Notes: generated by a model not told the origin, from the letters alone. Shown: positions 33,387 through 41,143, counted from the first letter of the stretch. The stretch is 64,000 nucleotides of DNA from Aphanothece cf. minutissima CCALA 015 (GCA_003003925.1 PVWP01000001.1:434001-498000); one strand, 5' to 3'. Program-made: numbers and translations.

Positions 33387-34142
33387 TCAGGCGGCGATCA
33401 CCAGGGTGCGGTCGTCATCGCTGAGCTGGCGGATCGCCCCATCGGCCAGGGACGCCCGCAGCCAGGCCGGATAGCCGCGCCAGCCCCGGCGCAGGCGGTG
33501 CTGGCGGATCACCAGCTCCGCCAGGGCACCGTTGGGCTCCAGCTGCTCCGGGGCACCGGGCCGCGGGGAGAGGAAGGCGGCCTCCAGCCCGTCTGAAAAG
33601 CCGATCACCGCCTCCACACTCCGGCAGGGCAGCCAGCGCAGGGCGATCGCCTCCGGCGGGGTGTCACCCCGCAGAAAGGTGGTCTCGTTGGCGAAGGTGC
33701 CCTTGGCCGGTGGCACCGCCAGCGACCAGGTGCCCCCACGCCGGACCAGGGCGCTGGAATCCCCCACCTGGGCCAGCAGCAGGCCGCGCCGATCCCACAC
33801 CCCGGCCAGCACGGTGTGGTTCACCCAGGGCGCCCCGCGTCGCCGGTGCAGAAACACATGGCGGAAGCGCGCCTGCAGGGCGCCGAGGGCCGGGCGGCGG
33901 CGGCTGCGCTCCAGCTCCCTGCGCACCGCCAGCAGGGCCAGCCAGGCGGCACGCGCTCCGACGGCGGCACCATGGGCGACGGCGACGGATCCTCCGGCCC
34001 CGTCACAGATCACGAAGCCGCTGCCGTGGCGTGGCTTCGGCGGGATCCAGAGGGCATCACAGCAGGGCTGGTCGGCGACGGCATGACGTTCGCCGCGCAG
34101 CTGCGCGCCGATGAACACCGGGGCCCGACTCACAGCACCCAT
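33387..34142 (-). CDS. PP2C-family phosphatase of the triad
   Basis: 251 residues from MGAVSRAPVFIGAQLRGERH; earlier in-frame ATGs lie deep inside the VWA gene. Metal-binding PP2C motifs are visible: VICDGAGGSVAVAHG, LLAQVGDSSALV, IGFSDGLEA and the C-terminal DDDRTLVIAA. Predicted to remove phosphate from Ser/Thr, presumably reversing the downstream kinase. It overlaps the VWA gene by 13 nt, which supports coupled translation. Typical middle member of VWA-PP2C-kinase operons. Confidence 0.8.
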   Translation of the reverse strand: MGAVSRAPVFIGAQLRGERHAVADQPCCDALWIPPKPRHGSGFVICDGAGGSVAVAHGAAVGARAAWLALLAVRRELERSRRRPALGALQARFRHVFLHRRRGAPWVNHTVLAGVWDRRGLLLAQVGDSSALVRRGGTWSLAVPPAKGTFANETTFLRGDTPPEAIALRWLPCRSVEAVIGFSDGLEAAFLSPRPGAPEQLEPNGALAELVIRQHRLRRGWRGYPAWLRASLADGAIRQLSDDDRTLVIAA

Positions 34143-34840
34143 CCGCCGTAGAGGTCGTCGCCGGTGACGGGATTGACCAGCGGCACCTGTTCCCCCGGTG
34201 TCGACTGGGACACCCGGATGAGGCTGCCCGACAGCCACAGGAACATCTCCTCGAAGCGGAGATCGGCCAGATCCAGGCAACGGCCGCCGAAGGGGCGGCT
34301 CAGGTCATTGAGCACCTGCCGGCCGACCGTGCTCACATCGATGCCGATGGTGAACAGGGTGAAGCGCTTCTCGGCAGCGGCCAGTTCCAGTGGCTGTAGC
34401 AGTTGCCGGTAACTCTCGGAGTAGCGACCGGCACTATCGGTGGGTTCGCCATCGGTGAGCAGAAAGATCCAGGGCCGGTAGGAGCTGATGCCGTGCTGCG
34501 CGTAGGCCTGCTTGCGCTCGTTCAGCTTGAGCATCGCCAGCTCCAGCGCCTCCTTCATCGGCGTGCATCCCTGGGCTTCCAGCTCCATGGCATCGGTTTC
34601 GCTCACCTGGGAAAACTCCCGCCGCACCACCAGCGGCCCGAAGCTGATCACACACAGCTCCACGCTCTGGGCGGCCACCGGGTTGCGCAGGATGTCGTCC
34701 CGGAAGGCGCGGAATCCGGCATTGAGGCGCCGGATCTTCTCTCCGTCCATGGAGGACGACGTGTCGAGCAGGAGCACGCAGGGCGTGCGGCGGTGCCGGT
34801 TGGCCAGCAGTCCGCGGGCTTCCGGGTTGTCGAAAAGCAT
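34130..34840 (-). CDS. VWA-domain (TerY-like) protein
   Basis: 236 residues, first gene of the triad. A von Willebrand A fold with a complete MIDAS: VLLLDTSSSMDG (DxSxS), the Thr in GCTPMKEALE and the Asp in IFLLTDGEPTD. The C-terminus ends with PLVNPVTGDDLYGGWVL. TerY-like VWA proteins are proposed to act as metal-dependent scaffolds in stress or conflict systems. A GTTCGCAC element stands 61 nt upstream, shared with the CRISPR-linked operons, which suggests co-regulation. Confidence 0.82.
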   Translation of the reverse strand: MLFDNPEARGLLANRHRRTPCVLLLDTSSSMDGEKIRRLNAGFRAFRDDILRNPVAAQSVELCVISFGPLVVRREFSQVSETDAMELEAQGCTPMKEALELAMLKLNERKQAYAQHGISSYRPWIFLLTDGEPTDSAGRYSESYRQLLQPLELAAAEKRFTLFTIGIDVSTVGRQVLNDLSRPFGGRCLDLADLRFEEMFLWLSGSLIRVSQSTPGEQVPLVNPVTGDDLYGGWVL

Positions 34841-34900
34841 GGATCGGCTGCTGTCGTTGGGCCCAGTCTGGTCGGCGCGTTCCGGGAATCGGGGTTCCCT

Positions 34901-34913
34901 CGTGCGAACGTCC
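34901..34913 (-). promoter_or_regulatory. GTTCGCAC upstream element, copy 6 (triad operon)
   Basis: Minus strand reads GGACGTTCGCACG, 61 nt from the VWA start, with CAGACT 32 nt after the core. Confidence 0.5.
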
Positions 34914-34919
34914 GCGGGT

Positions 34920-35318
34920 TCAGGGACTGATCAGCTCCAGCCCCGGAAACGCCTGCCGGTAGCGGCGCTGATCGCGGGTGAGCAGCGGCATCCGCTCCAC
35001 CAGCGCATGGGCGCCGATCAGGACATCCGGCAGGATCGTGCGCCGTTCTCCGCCGCGGCTGCGGTCATCAGCATGGGCCCGGGCGGCCAGGAACGACGCC
35101 TCCCGTGGCAGGGCCCGGTAGTCGAACAGATGGGGAGGCAGCAGCTCATCCACCGACTCGATCGTCTCGCAGGCAAAGGCGATCTCGCCGTAGATGATGG
35201 CGTTGATCGCCACCGGTCCGCGGTCCAGGCACTGGCGGAGTTGACCGGAACTCCAGCGGCTCCAGAGGGGATCGTCCGTAGCGACATCCAGGATCACGCT
35301 GGAGTCGACCAGCACCAT
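34920..35318 (-). CDS. VapC-type PIN-domain toxin
   Basis: Predicted Mg-dependent RNase toxin, 132 residues. PIN-domain acidic residues are visible: MVLVDSSVILDVA (Asp5), IIYGEIAFA (Glu), ILPDVLIGAHAL (Asp) and LLTRDQRR (Asp). The start overlaps the stop of the antitoxin fragment (TGATG), as in normal vapBC pairs. The antitoxin frame upstream has no start, so either the toxin is attenuated, neutralised by another antitoxin, or the pair uses a non-standard start. Confidence 0.82.
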   Translation of the reverse strand: MVLVDSSVILDVATDDPLWSRWSSGQLRQCLDRGPVAINAIIYGEIAFACETIESVDELLPPHLFDYRALPREASFLAARAHADDRSRGGERRTILPDVLIGAHALVERMPLLTRDQRRYRQAFPGLELISP

Positions 35319-35452
35319 CAGCCCCCTTCTCCCCGGGTGAGGGCGAGCAGTTCATCGGTGCTGAGGCGGGTGCGCAGCCGCGCCCGGCGCAGCCGCCGGA
35401 TCGCCTCGGCCCCGGGCTCCTGATGCTCCGGGGCCTTCTCCAGCAGCGACCA
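35318..35452 (-). pseudogene. Antitoxin remnant paired with vapC
   Basis: A 44-codon open frame ends in the VapC start and reads EHQEPGAEAIRRLRRARLRT then RLSTDELLALTRGEGG, which is the C-terminal half of a VapB-type antitoxin. It is closed upstream by a TGA at 35453-35455 and contains no ATG or GTG start. The DNA-binding N-terminus is missing; only about 20 nt then separate it from the diguanylate cyclase stop. Confidence 0.6.
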
Positions 35453-35475
35453 TCAGGCCGGGCCCCGCCCGTCCC

Positions 35476-36369
35476 TCAGCCCGCCACCATCACCCGGTTG
35501 CGCCCGGCGGCCTTGGCGGCGTAGAGGGCGCCGTCGGCGTTGTGCAGGCCCGTCTCCAGAGCCGCCAGGCCCGTGCCCTCCACCATGGCCACGCCGGCGG
35601 AAAGGGTGAGACTCTGCCCCGGTGCTCCGGGATGCGGCACGGACGCAGCGGCCGCCCTGAGCCGCTCCAGCAGGGGCCCCGCCCCCCTCGCATCGACACC
35701 GGGCAGCACCAGCGCGAACTCCTCACCCCCCACCCGCGCCAGCACGTCGCCGGGGCGCAGCACGGCTCGCATGGCGGCGGCGACGTCGCGCAGCACCGCA
35801 TCACCCGCCGCGTGGCCCCAGCCGTCGTTGATGGCCTTGAAAAAGTCGATGTCGAGCATGGCGCCCGTCACAGGCCGGCCATCGCGGGCGGCGGCGGCCA
35901 GCACCGGCGCGGCCGCCTCAAGGAAGCCTGCCCGGTTCGGGAGGCCGGTCAGCGGGTCGTGCCGTGCGGCGGCGACCAGGGCCGCCTCCAGCGCATCGCG
36001 CTGGCGCAGGGTGGCCAGCACCGCAAGCACCTGGGCGGGGATGGAGATGTCGAGCAGCACCCAGACCCAGCTTCGCCAGCGCAGCGGCTCACCCGGCCGG
36101 CCCAGCGCCTCGCCCATCCCATCCTCGAGGGCGAACAGGCCCAGGGCCAGCAGCACCGCCGCCGCCAGGCGGGACCGCCAGCGCCGTACCCGCGGCTGGC
36201 CGGGCAGCCGGGCCCGGGCCAGGGCGCCACGGGCCGCCGCCACGCAGATGATTGCCGTGGCGCCCCGCAGCAGGAGGAAGACCAGGTCGGCGGCGTTCAA
36301 GGGTGAGGGATCCCGTTCACGATGGAGCCGATGTTCCCGGGAGATGGCCCCTGACGCCAGGGGCGGCAT
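35476..36369 (-). CDS. Membrane-bound diguanylate cyclase (GGEEF)
   Basis: 297 residues from MPPLASGAISREH. The N-terminal part is hydrophobic (LVFLLLRGATAIICVAA; LAAAVLLALGLFAL; VWVLLDISIPAQVLAVLATL), about three helices. The GGDEF domain starts at HDPLTGLPNRAGFLEA; GAMLDIDFFKAINDGWGH carries the metal Asp and ARVGGEEFALVLPG the active site. Predicted to make cyclic di-GMP. An RxxD inhibitory site is not evident. The start overlaps the P-loop-WYL gene by 53 nt; a TTG at 36298-36300 (LNAADLVF) would avoid the overlap. Confidence 0.85.
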   Translation of the reverse strand: MPPLASGAISREHRLHRERDPSPLNAADLVFLLLRGATAIICVAAARGALARARLPGQPRVRRWRSRLAAAVLLALGLFALEDGMGEALGRPGEPLRWRSWVWVLLDISIPAQVLAVLATLRQRDALEAALVAAARHDPLTGLPNRAGFLEAAAPVLAAAARDGRPVTGAMLDIDFFKAINDGWGHAAGDAVLRDVAAAMRAVLRPGDVLARVGGEEFALVLPGVDARGAGPLLERLRAAAASVPHPGAPGQSLTLSAGVAMVEGTGLAALETGLHNADGALYAAKAAGRNRVMVAG

Positions 36370-38539
36370 AGAGCGCAATCACCTCCTCGGCGATCCGGCG
36401 GTGCAGATCGCGGAGGCTGTCGGGCTTCTCGATCCGGATCGCCGCCCCAAAGCGGAACAGCCATGCCTGCAGATCCCGGTCCTGCTCCAGCGTCCAGATG
36501 GGCAGATCGATCTCCACCGGAAAGGGATGGCTGTCCCCCGCAGGATTCGGGACCAGGCAATGGAGCCGGTCCGCCTTCCAGCCCGCCTGAGCACTCAGGG
36601 GCCTGGAGTAGCGGGTCTGGCTGGCGGGGAACTTGCCCGAGGCCTCGCGCACGAAGGCGAAACTCGTCTCCTGACAGGAAAACCGCAGAGTGTGGCCGAG
36701 CTGCCTCCGCTGGCGGGCCGCCGAGGGGCTGGCCAGATCCAGCTGGGCCTCCAGGTCGTCGCCGAAGTGGATCCCCCCGCAGACCTGGAGCAGCCGCTCC
36801 AGGCGATGCAGGGCCTGCCGATGGCTCTCCTCATCGCGGCGAAAGCCGCCATCGTCCCGGATCCAGTGGAGCCGATCCAGGCGTTCGGTGCGGATCAGGC
36901 CGTGCTCCTGGCCGGGATGGAACTCCTCGTAAGCCAGATACCAGGCGATGTTGTGGAAGATCAGCTGCAGCGGCCAGAGAGTGAGAACGCCCCGGGGGCT
37001 GTTGGGATGCGACGACGCCCGCCTGTCTCGGCCCAGCTGCAGGCGCCGGTGCTCCACGATCGCCGCATCCACCCGGCTGCCGTGGCCCGAGGCGGCCAGG
37101 CTGCCGGGGCGGGGGTGAATGATCGAGCGGTTGGCGAAGGACCGCAGCGGTCGCTGGGGCTCACTGTCCTGCAGGATGCCGCCCCAGCGCAGCCGCCGGC
37201 CCAGATCCTCCAGCATCTGGCGGTGCGAGGGATCCGACAGACGCTCGCTGGTCTGGTGCAGCCAGCGGTACATCTCCAGCAGCTGGGGCCCGGACAGCAC
37301 TGCATTGCCGATGGCGTAGCCATGGCGGGCATTGTCATGGCGGCTGCGAAACCCGTAGGGCGTGAGCAGGTGCCGCACGTCCTGCTGCAGCGTGTCCTGC
37401 TCCCCTTGCACGTAGCTGCCGGGTATGGGCCGGAGTCGCTGAATGAGGTGGGCCGGCAGCTTCTGCTCGCTGCCCGCCGGCGGGGGCGCCGCCGGGGGCT
37501 CCCCACCACCGGGGGCATCGAAGGGTTCCAGCAGGATGTGGCGCAGCAGGGTGAACACCCGCTGGAAGATGTGGCGGTCCCCCAGCGGGGGATAGCCCCC
37601 ATGCACCGGACCGGAGGCCTTCGCCCGGAAGGGGCCGGGATCGATCGCGGCCCGGGACGGCTCCGACTCCGGGAAGAAGCCATTGGCCTCCAGCCAGTCG
37701 AGGTCCCTCTCGATGGCCGTGGGATCGGCGTAGCAGGCACCGAAGCCCCCATGGATCTCCTTCCAGCAACTCAGGCAGGCCGCGGCCCGCTCCGAAAGGG
37801 CGCCCGGCGGGAGGGGATTGACGATGGCCTTGAGCTGGTCGGCCGTCGCCTCGTCCCGGGCCTCCAGTCCCGGGAAGCAGCTGAGCAGCCGGATCAGATA
37901 AAGCAGCCGCTCCAGATCCAGCAGGCGGGAATAGGCATGCAGCTGCTTGCCCTTCTTGCGCCCCAGTTCCTTGTTGACGGCATTGCGGATGCGGCTGTCG
38001 AGGCCATCCAGCCTCGCCTGCAGCGACGCCTCATCCAGGCTGTCCTTGCTGGGGTCGATCGTCACCATCGCCGCGAAGCCCTCCGCCCTGGAGGGCCCGA
38101 AGGTCTTGTGGCTGAGGGCGGCGGCCATCTCGCGGATCACCGGCTCCGGCACCTCCCGCTGGCGGCTGCGGTTCCAGAGCAGACACTGGTCTTCAGGGGT
38201 CCTGAGCCACCAGCCGATCCACTCCACCGGAACCGGCAGCTCCAGGGCCTGGGTCCAGGCCAGGCGCCAGGGCCTGCGGGCATGGGTGGCGTCGAGGATC
38301 ACCGGCCGCCCCGCGACGATCTCCTCCCGCAGCCGTTCCAGCAGCCGCTCCTGGATGTCGGACCAGGGCCCCTGGACCGCCGCATCCCCGAACAGTTCCG
38401 CTCGGATCCGGTCGGTGGAGAGCACCAGGGCCGGGGCGCCTCCAGGACCGGCCAGCAGGGGCGCCAACCGGTGCGCCAGGGTGGTCTTGCCGCTGGCTGG
38501 AGGGCCGATCAGCAGGTGGCAACGGACGGGGGCGGTCAT
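36317..38539 (-). CDS. P-loop kinase fused to a WYL-domain region, paralog 4
   Basis: 740 residues. The N-terminal third is the family of the three short paralogs, but with a canonical P-loop: LLIGPPASGKTTLAHRL, Lys18 present; then VILDATHARRPWRLAWTQAL, VEWIGWWLRTPEDQ and LHAYSRLLDLERLL. The C-terminal half contains a WYL-type domain: LIFHNIAWYLAYEEFHPGQE (about residues 524-543) and GLIRTERLDRLHWI. WYL domains bind ligands or nucleic acid in regulators, and a WYL protein represses a CRISPR locus in Synechocystis. No helix-turn-helix seen. Translationally coupled to the upstream gene (ATGA). Confidence 0.7.
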   Translation of the reverse strand: MTAPVRCHLLIGPPASGKTTLAHRLAPLLAGPGGAPALVLSTDRIRAELFGDAAVQGPWSDIQERLLERLREEIVAGRPVILDATHARRPWRLAWTQALELPVPVEWIGWWLRTPEDQCLLWNRSRQREVPEPVIREMAAALSHKTFGPSRAEGFAAMVTIDPSKDSLDEASLQARLDGLDSRIRNAVNKELGRKKGKQLHAYSRLLDLERLLYLIRLLSCFPGLEARDEATADQLKAIVNPLPPGALSERAAACLSCWKEIHGGFGACYADPTAIERDLDWLEANGFFPESEPSRAAIDPGPFRAKASGPVHGGYPPLGDRHIFQRVFTLLRHILLEPFDAPGGGEPPAAPPPAGSEQKLPAHLIQRLRPIPGSYVQGEQDTLQQDVRHLLTPYGFRSRHDNARHGYAIGNAVLSGPQLLEMYRWLHQTSERLSDPSHRQMLEDLGRRLRWGGILQDSEPQRPLRSFANRSIIHPRPGSLAASGHGSRVDAAIVEHRRLQLGRDRRASSHPNSPRGVLTLWPLQLIFHNIAWYLAYEEFHPGQEHGLIRTERLDRLHWIRDDGGFRRDEESHRQALHRLERLLQVCGGIHFGDDLEAQLDLASPSAARQRRQLGHTLRFSCQETSFAFVREASGKFPASQTRYSRPLSAQAGWKADRLHCLVPNPAGDSHPFPVEIDLPIWTLEQDRDLQAWLFRFGAAIRIEKPDSLRDLHRRIAEEVIALYAAPGVRGHLPGTSAPS

Positions 38540-39114
38540 CCGCTCACCCTGGCGAAACCGCCGGAAGGATGGGTGGTTTTACCTACGAACAACGAAGGGC
38601 TCCGGCGGGCCCTCTCCGCCGAGGTCCGGCAGGGTGCGGCGGTCAGCCGCAGGCGGCCCTGCAGGTCCTGCACGTCCCGAAGCAGGGCATCGCGGTGGAT
38701 CGCCAGCCGCCGGGCCTCCGCTTCCGCTTCCGCCAGCAGCAGGGCCTGGCACCGCACCTGCTGCTCCAGCTCGCTCACCATCAGGCTGGGCCACTGGGAG
38801 CGGCGGGTCACCACCACGTCCCGAACCGTTCCACCCAGGCCGACCACCTGGTCCCACCCCTTGGAGCATCGCTGCACCTTGGCGGTGAACAGCACCGTGT
38901 CCCCCTGGTCGATGCCGACCCGGACCCAGTCCTCCCGGAGCCGGAACCACCAGTGGTCCGGGGCCACGGGCTGCTCGGTCCCGGCCAGCTGCAGCTGGCG
39001 CACACAGAGGGTGTGGATGAGCCGACCGGCCTGGGGGAAGGCGCCAAAACGGTCGAGCACACCCCGGAAGCGGTGCACCTGGCCATGGAGCGCATGGAGA
39101 GAAAGGGGATTCAT
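38536..39114 (-). CDS. Hypothetical protein with beta domain and coiled coil
   Basis: 192 residues from MNPLSLHALHGQVHRF. The N-terminal domain (HWWFRLREDWVRVGIDQGDT, VLFTAKVQRCSKGWD, RDVVVTRRSQW) shares the pattern W-F...DW..xG(I/V)xxGDT(V)(I/L)F with the membrane-anchored protein at 18627. A coiled coil follows (LAEAEAEARRLAIHRDALLR). The last 40 residues are disordered. First gene of an operon with the P-loop-WYL protein (4-nt overlap). Function unknown. Confidence 0.55.
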   Translation of the reverse strand: MNPLSLHALHGQVHRFRGVLDRFGAFPQAGRLIHTLCVRQLQLAGTEQPVAPDHWWFRLREDWVRVGIDQGDTVLFTAKVQRCSKGWDQVVGLGGTVRDVVVTRRSQWPSLMVSELEQQVRCQALLLAEAEAEARRLAIHRDALLRDVQDLQGRLRLTAAPCRTSAERARRSPSLFVGKTTHPSGGFARVSG

Positions 39115-39175
39115 GGGGGCTGTCCGGAGAGGTGACCCCAGCCTTCCTCAGCTGCCCAGGAAGCGGCGGGGCCTT

Positions 39176-39188
39176 CGTGCGACTGACC
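39176..39188 (-). promoter_or_regulatory. GTTCGCAC-like upstream element, copy 7
   Basis: Minus strand reads GGTCAGTCGCACG, one change from the consensus core, 62 nt from the 38536-39114 start. AAGGCT follows 32 nt after the core. Weakest of the seven copies. Confidence 0.35.
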
Positions 39189-39273
39189 AATGCCGCGCCG
39201 GCGATGCCTGCTTCCGCCGCCCCCGCCAGAATCCCCACGACCGGCCGCACCGCCCCATGGACCGCCCCCACCC

Positions 39274-39705
39274 ATGACCTTTGCGGTGGCGCTGGCGATG
39301 CTGGAGCGCGAGGGGCGCTGGCTGCTGCAGCTGCGGGACGACATCGAGGGGATCGTCCATCCAGGCTGCTGGGGCCTGTTCGGCGGCCACCTCGACCCCG
39401 GCGAGCGGCCGGAGCAGGCGATCCTGCGGGAGCTGCGCGAGGAGATCGGCTGGGGGGCGCCCGCGCTGCCGCTCTGGTTCGAGCACCACGACGACCAGCT
39501 CAGTGCCTACTACTTCCGCGGACCCCTCACCGTGCCGCTGACGGCGCTGCAGCTGAACGAAGGCCAGGACATGGCGCTGGCCGGGCTGGAGGAGCTGCGC
39601 AGCGGCCGGATCTGGAGCCCGAGGCTGCAGCAGCGGCGCGGCCTGGCCCCGTCCCTGGAGCGGGCCGTGCGCCGCCTCGAGCCAAGGCTCGGCCCAAAGA
39701 ACTAA
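39274..39705 (+). CDS. Nudix hydrolase
   Basis: 143 residues from MTFAVALAMLEREGRWLLQL. The Nudix box is complete: GGHLDPGERPEQAILRELRE followed by EIGW (GX5EX7REUXEEXGU). Hydrolyses nucleoside diphosphate-X compounds; the substrate cannot be told from sequence. The longer open frame starting at 39190 adds a Pro-rich leader without homology, so I start at MTFAV. Single gene, begins the ordinary right-hand half of the window. Confidence 0.88.
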   Translation: MTFAVALAMLEREGRWLLQLRDDIEGIVHPGCWGLFGGHLDPGERPEQAILRELREEIGWGAPALPLWFEHHDDQLSAYYFRGPLTVPLTALQLNEGQDMALAGLEELRSGRIWSPRLQQRRGLAPSLERAVRRLEPRLGPKN

Positions 39706-39889
39706 AGAATGGTGAGTGGTGGCTTAAGCTTGGAGGTATCAGACCGTTCTCCTGCGTCTCAGGGTTGATGAGGATGCGCTTCCCGGCAAGATTCGCGACA
39801 ATCTCAGGGATCTTCCATTCGGAAGCTGTAAGCGCCGTCACCCCCTCCATGGCGCCCGCAGGCCTGCCCCCCCGACCCGCGTCCCTTCG

Positions 39890-40912
39890 ATGACCAACGT
39901 CTGGTGCGTTCGGGCGGGCGGCGGCATCTACGCGGACAACTTCCTCAGCGGCGGTTTCGTCGGCATCGGCTGGCGGGAGATCACCGAGGACCTCGGCCCG
40001 GTCCGGAACCGGGAGCAGCTCTTCTCGGTGGTGCGCCGCTACTTCCCGGACATCCAGAGCGCGATCCTGCTCTCCAACTACGTCAACGAGATCCACCGCT
40101 TCCTGTTCGAGATCCGTCCCGGCGACCACGTGATCATTCCGGCAGCGGAAGCCGACCTGCTGCGCTTCGGAGTCGTCGATGAGGGCCGGGCCTACTACGA
40201 CCCCACCGGCGACGACGGCTGTCCCCTGCGCCATCGGCGTCCCGTCACCTGGTCACCCGAACCGCTCCGGCTCGACCACTTCTCGGCGCCGTTCCGCAAT
40301 TCCATCCGCACCCTGCTCACCGTCCCGTCCCACACCCGGATGCGTTCCCTGCTGACGGTGTTCCTGGTGGAGCACCAGGCCGAATTCATCCGCGCCATCG
40401 GCCGTCAGGAGACAACGACCCCGGCCCGGTCGACGACCAGGAAGGAGGAGTCCCACCGCAGCGTGCTCGAGCAGCTCCTGCAGCTGGATCCCGGCGAATT
40501 CGAGCGGCTGGTGGTCCATCTGCTGGATGCCCTCGGCTTCCAGGACTGGGAGCGGACCGAGCACCACGGGGTGCTGCGCGACGTGTTCGATGCCTGCGGC
40601 GACATCAGCCTCTCGCTGCCGGCCCGCATCCGCATCCACGCCCGTTTCCACCGCGGCAACCTCGGCGCCCGGATCGGCGCCGATGCGGTGCGGGAACTGC
40701 GCCAGTTCATTCCTTTCGGCGGCCATGGGATCTTCATCACCACCGCCGATTTCCAGCCGGCGGCGACCACGGCGGCCGGTGAGGAGGGCTTCGCCAGGAT
40801 CAGCCTCGTCAACGGCCAGCAGCTGGCCGAGCTGATCGCCCGCCACTGGACCCATCTGCCCCGTGACATCCGTGATCATCTGTCGCTGGAGCAGGTGCTG
40901 GTGAAGAATTGA
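39890..40912 (+). CDS. Mrr-like restriction endonuclease-fold protein, altered active site
   Basis: 340 residues. The N-terminal half (MTNVWCVRAGGGIYADNFLS, FVGIGWREI, IRPGDHVIIPAAE) is a PUA/EVE-like domain seen in front of Mrr-type nucleases. The C-terminal half has the Mrr layout: DPGEFERLVVHLLDALGFQD, then HGVLRDVFDACGDISLSLPA, RIRIHARFHRGNLG and DAVRELRQFIPFGGHGIFIT. The position of the Q-x-K in active Mrr (VQAKRY-type) reads HAR, so the lysine is replaced. It may bind modified DNA without cutting, or be inactive. Isolated gene. Confidence 0.6.
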   Translation: MTNVWCVRAGGGIYADNFLSGGFVGIGWREITEDLGPVRNREQLFSVVRRYFPDIQSAILLSNYVNEIHRFLFEIRPGDHVIIPAAEADLLRFGVVDEGRAYYDPTGDDGCPLRHRRPVTWSPEPLRLDHFSAPFRNSIRTLLTVPSHTRMRSLLTVFLVEHQAEFIRAIGRQETTTPARSTTRKEESHRSVLEQLLQLDPGEFERLVVHLLDALGFQDWERTEHHGVLRDVFDACGDISLSLPARIRIHARFHRGNLGARIGADAVRELRQFIPFGGHGIFITTADFQPAATTAAGEEGFARISLVNGQQLAELIARHWTHLPRDIRDHLSLEQVLVKN

Positions 40913-40932
40913 GGCCCCTCCCCCTCGCCTCC

Positions 40933-41118
40933 ATGGCTTCGCGATCACGCCGACGCACGCCCGGCCACGGCAGAGGGACGCCCCCCCGGCAGGACGTCGC
41001 CGGGGCCGCCCCGGAGGCCACCGGCCTGCGGCCGCGGCTGCAGATCCTGGCGGGATTCCTGCTGCCGCTCCTGGTGCTGGGGCTGTGGCTCAACGCGCGC
41101 GGCTTCTGGAGCCCCTGA
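40933..41118 (+). CDS. Small single-helix membrane protein, 61 aa
   Basis: MASRSRRRTPGHGRGTPPRQ gives a basic, disordered N-terminus; LQILAGFLLPLLVLGLWLNA is one membrane helix close to the C-terminus. No family recognised. Alternative ATG 24 nt upstream overlaps the Mrr-like stop. Confidence 0.45.
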   Translation: MASRSRRRTPGHGRGTPPRQDVAGAAPEATGLRPRLQILAGFLLPLLVLGLWLNARGFWSP

Positions 41119-41143
41119 CGGAGCCCGCCAGCCCAGGGGGCCC

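Noticed and set aside
31331..33424. 697-codon rightward open frame
   Set aside because: Antisense of the kinase gene. The leftward frame has complete kinase motifs, the rightward one only GC-driven repeats of Gln, Arg and Pro.
35540..39277. 1245-codon rightward open frame
   Set aside because: Longest frame in the window but antisense to two well-supported genes (diguanylate cyclase, kinase-WYL) and without any domain; a product of high GC content.
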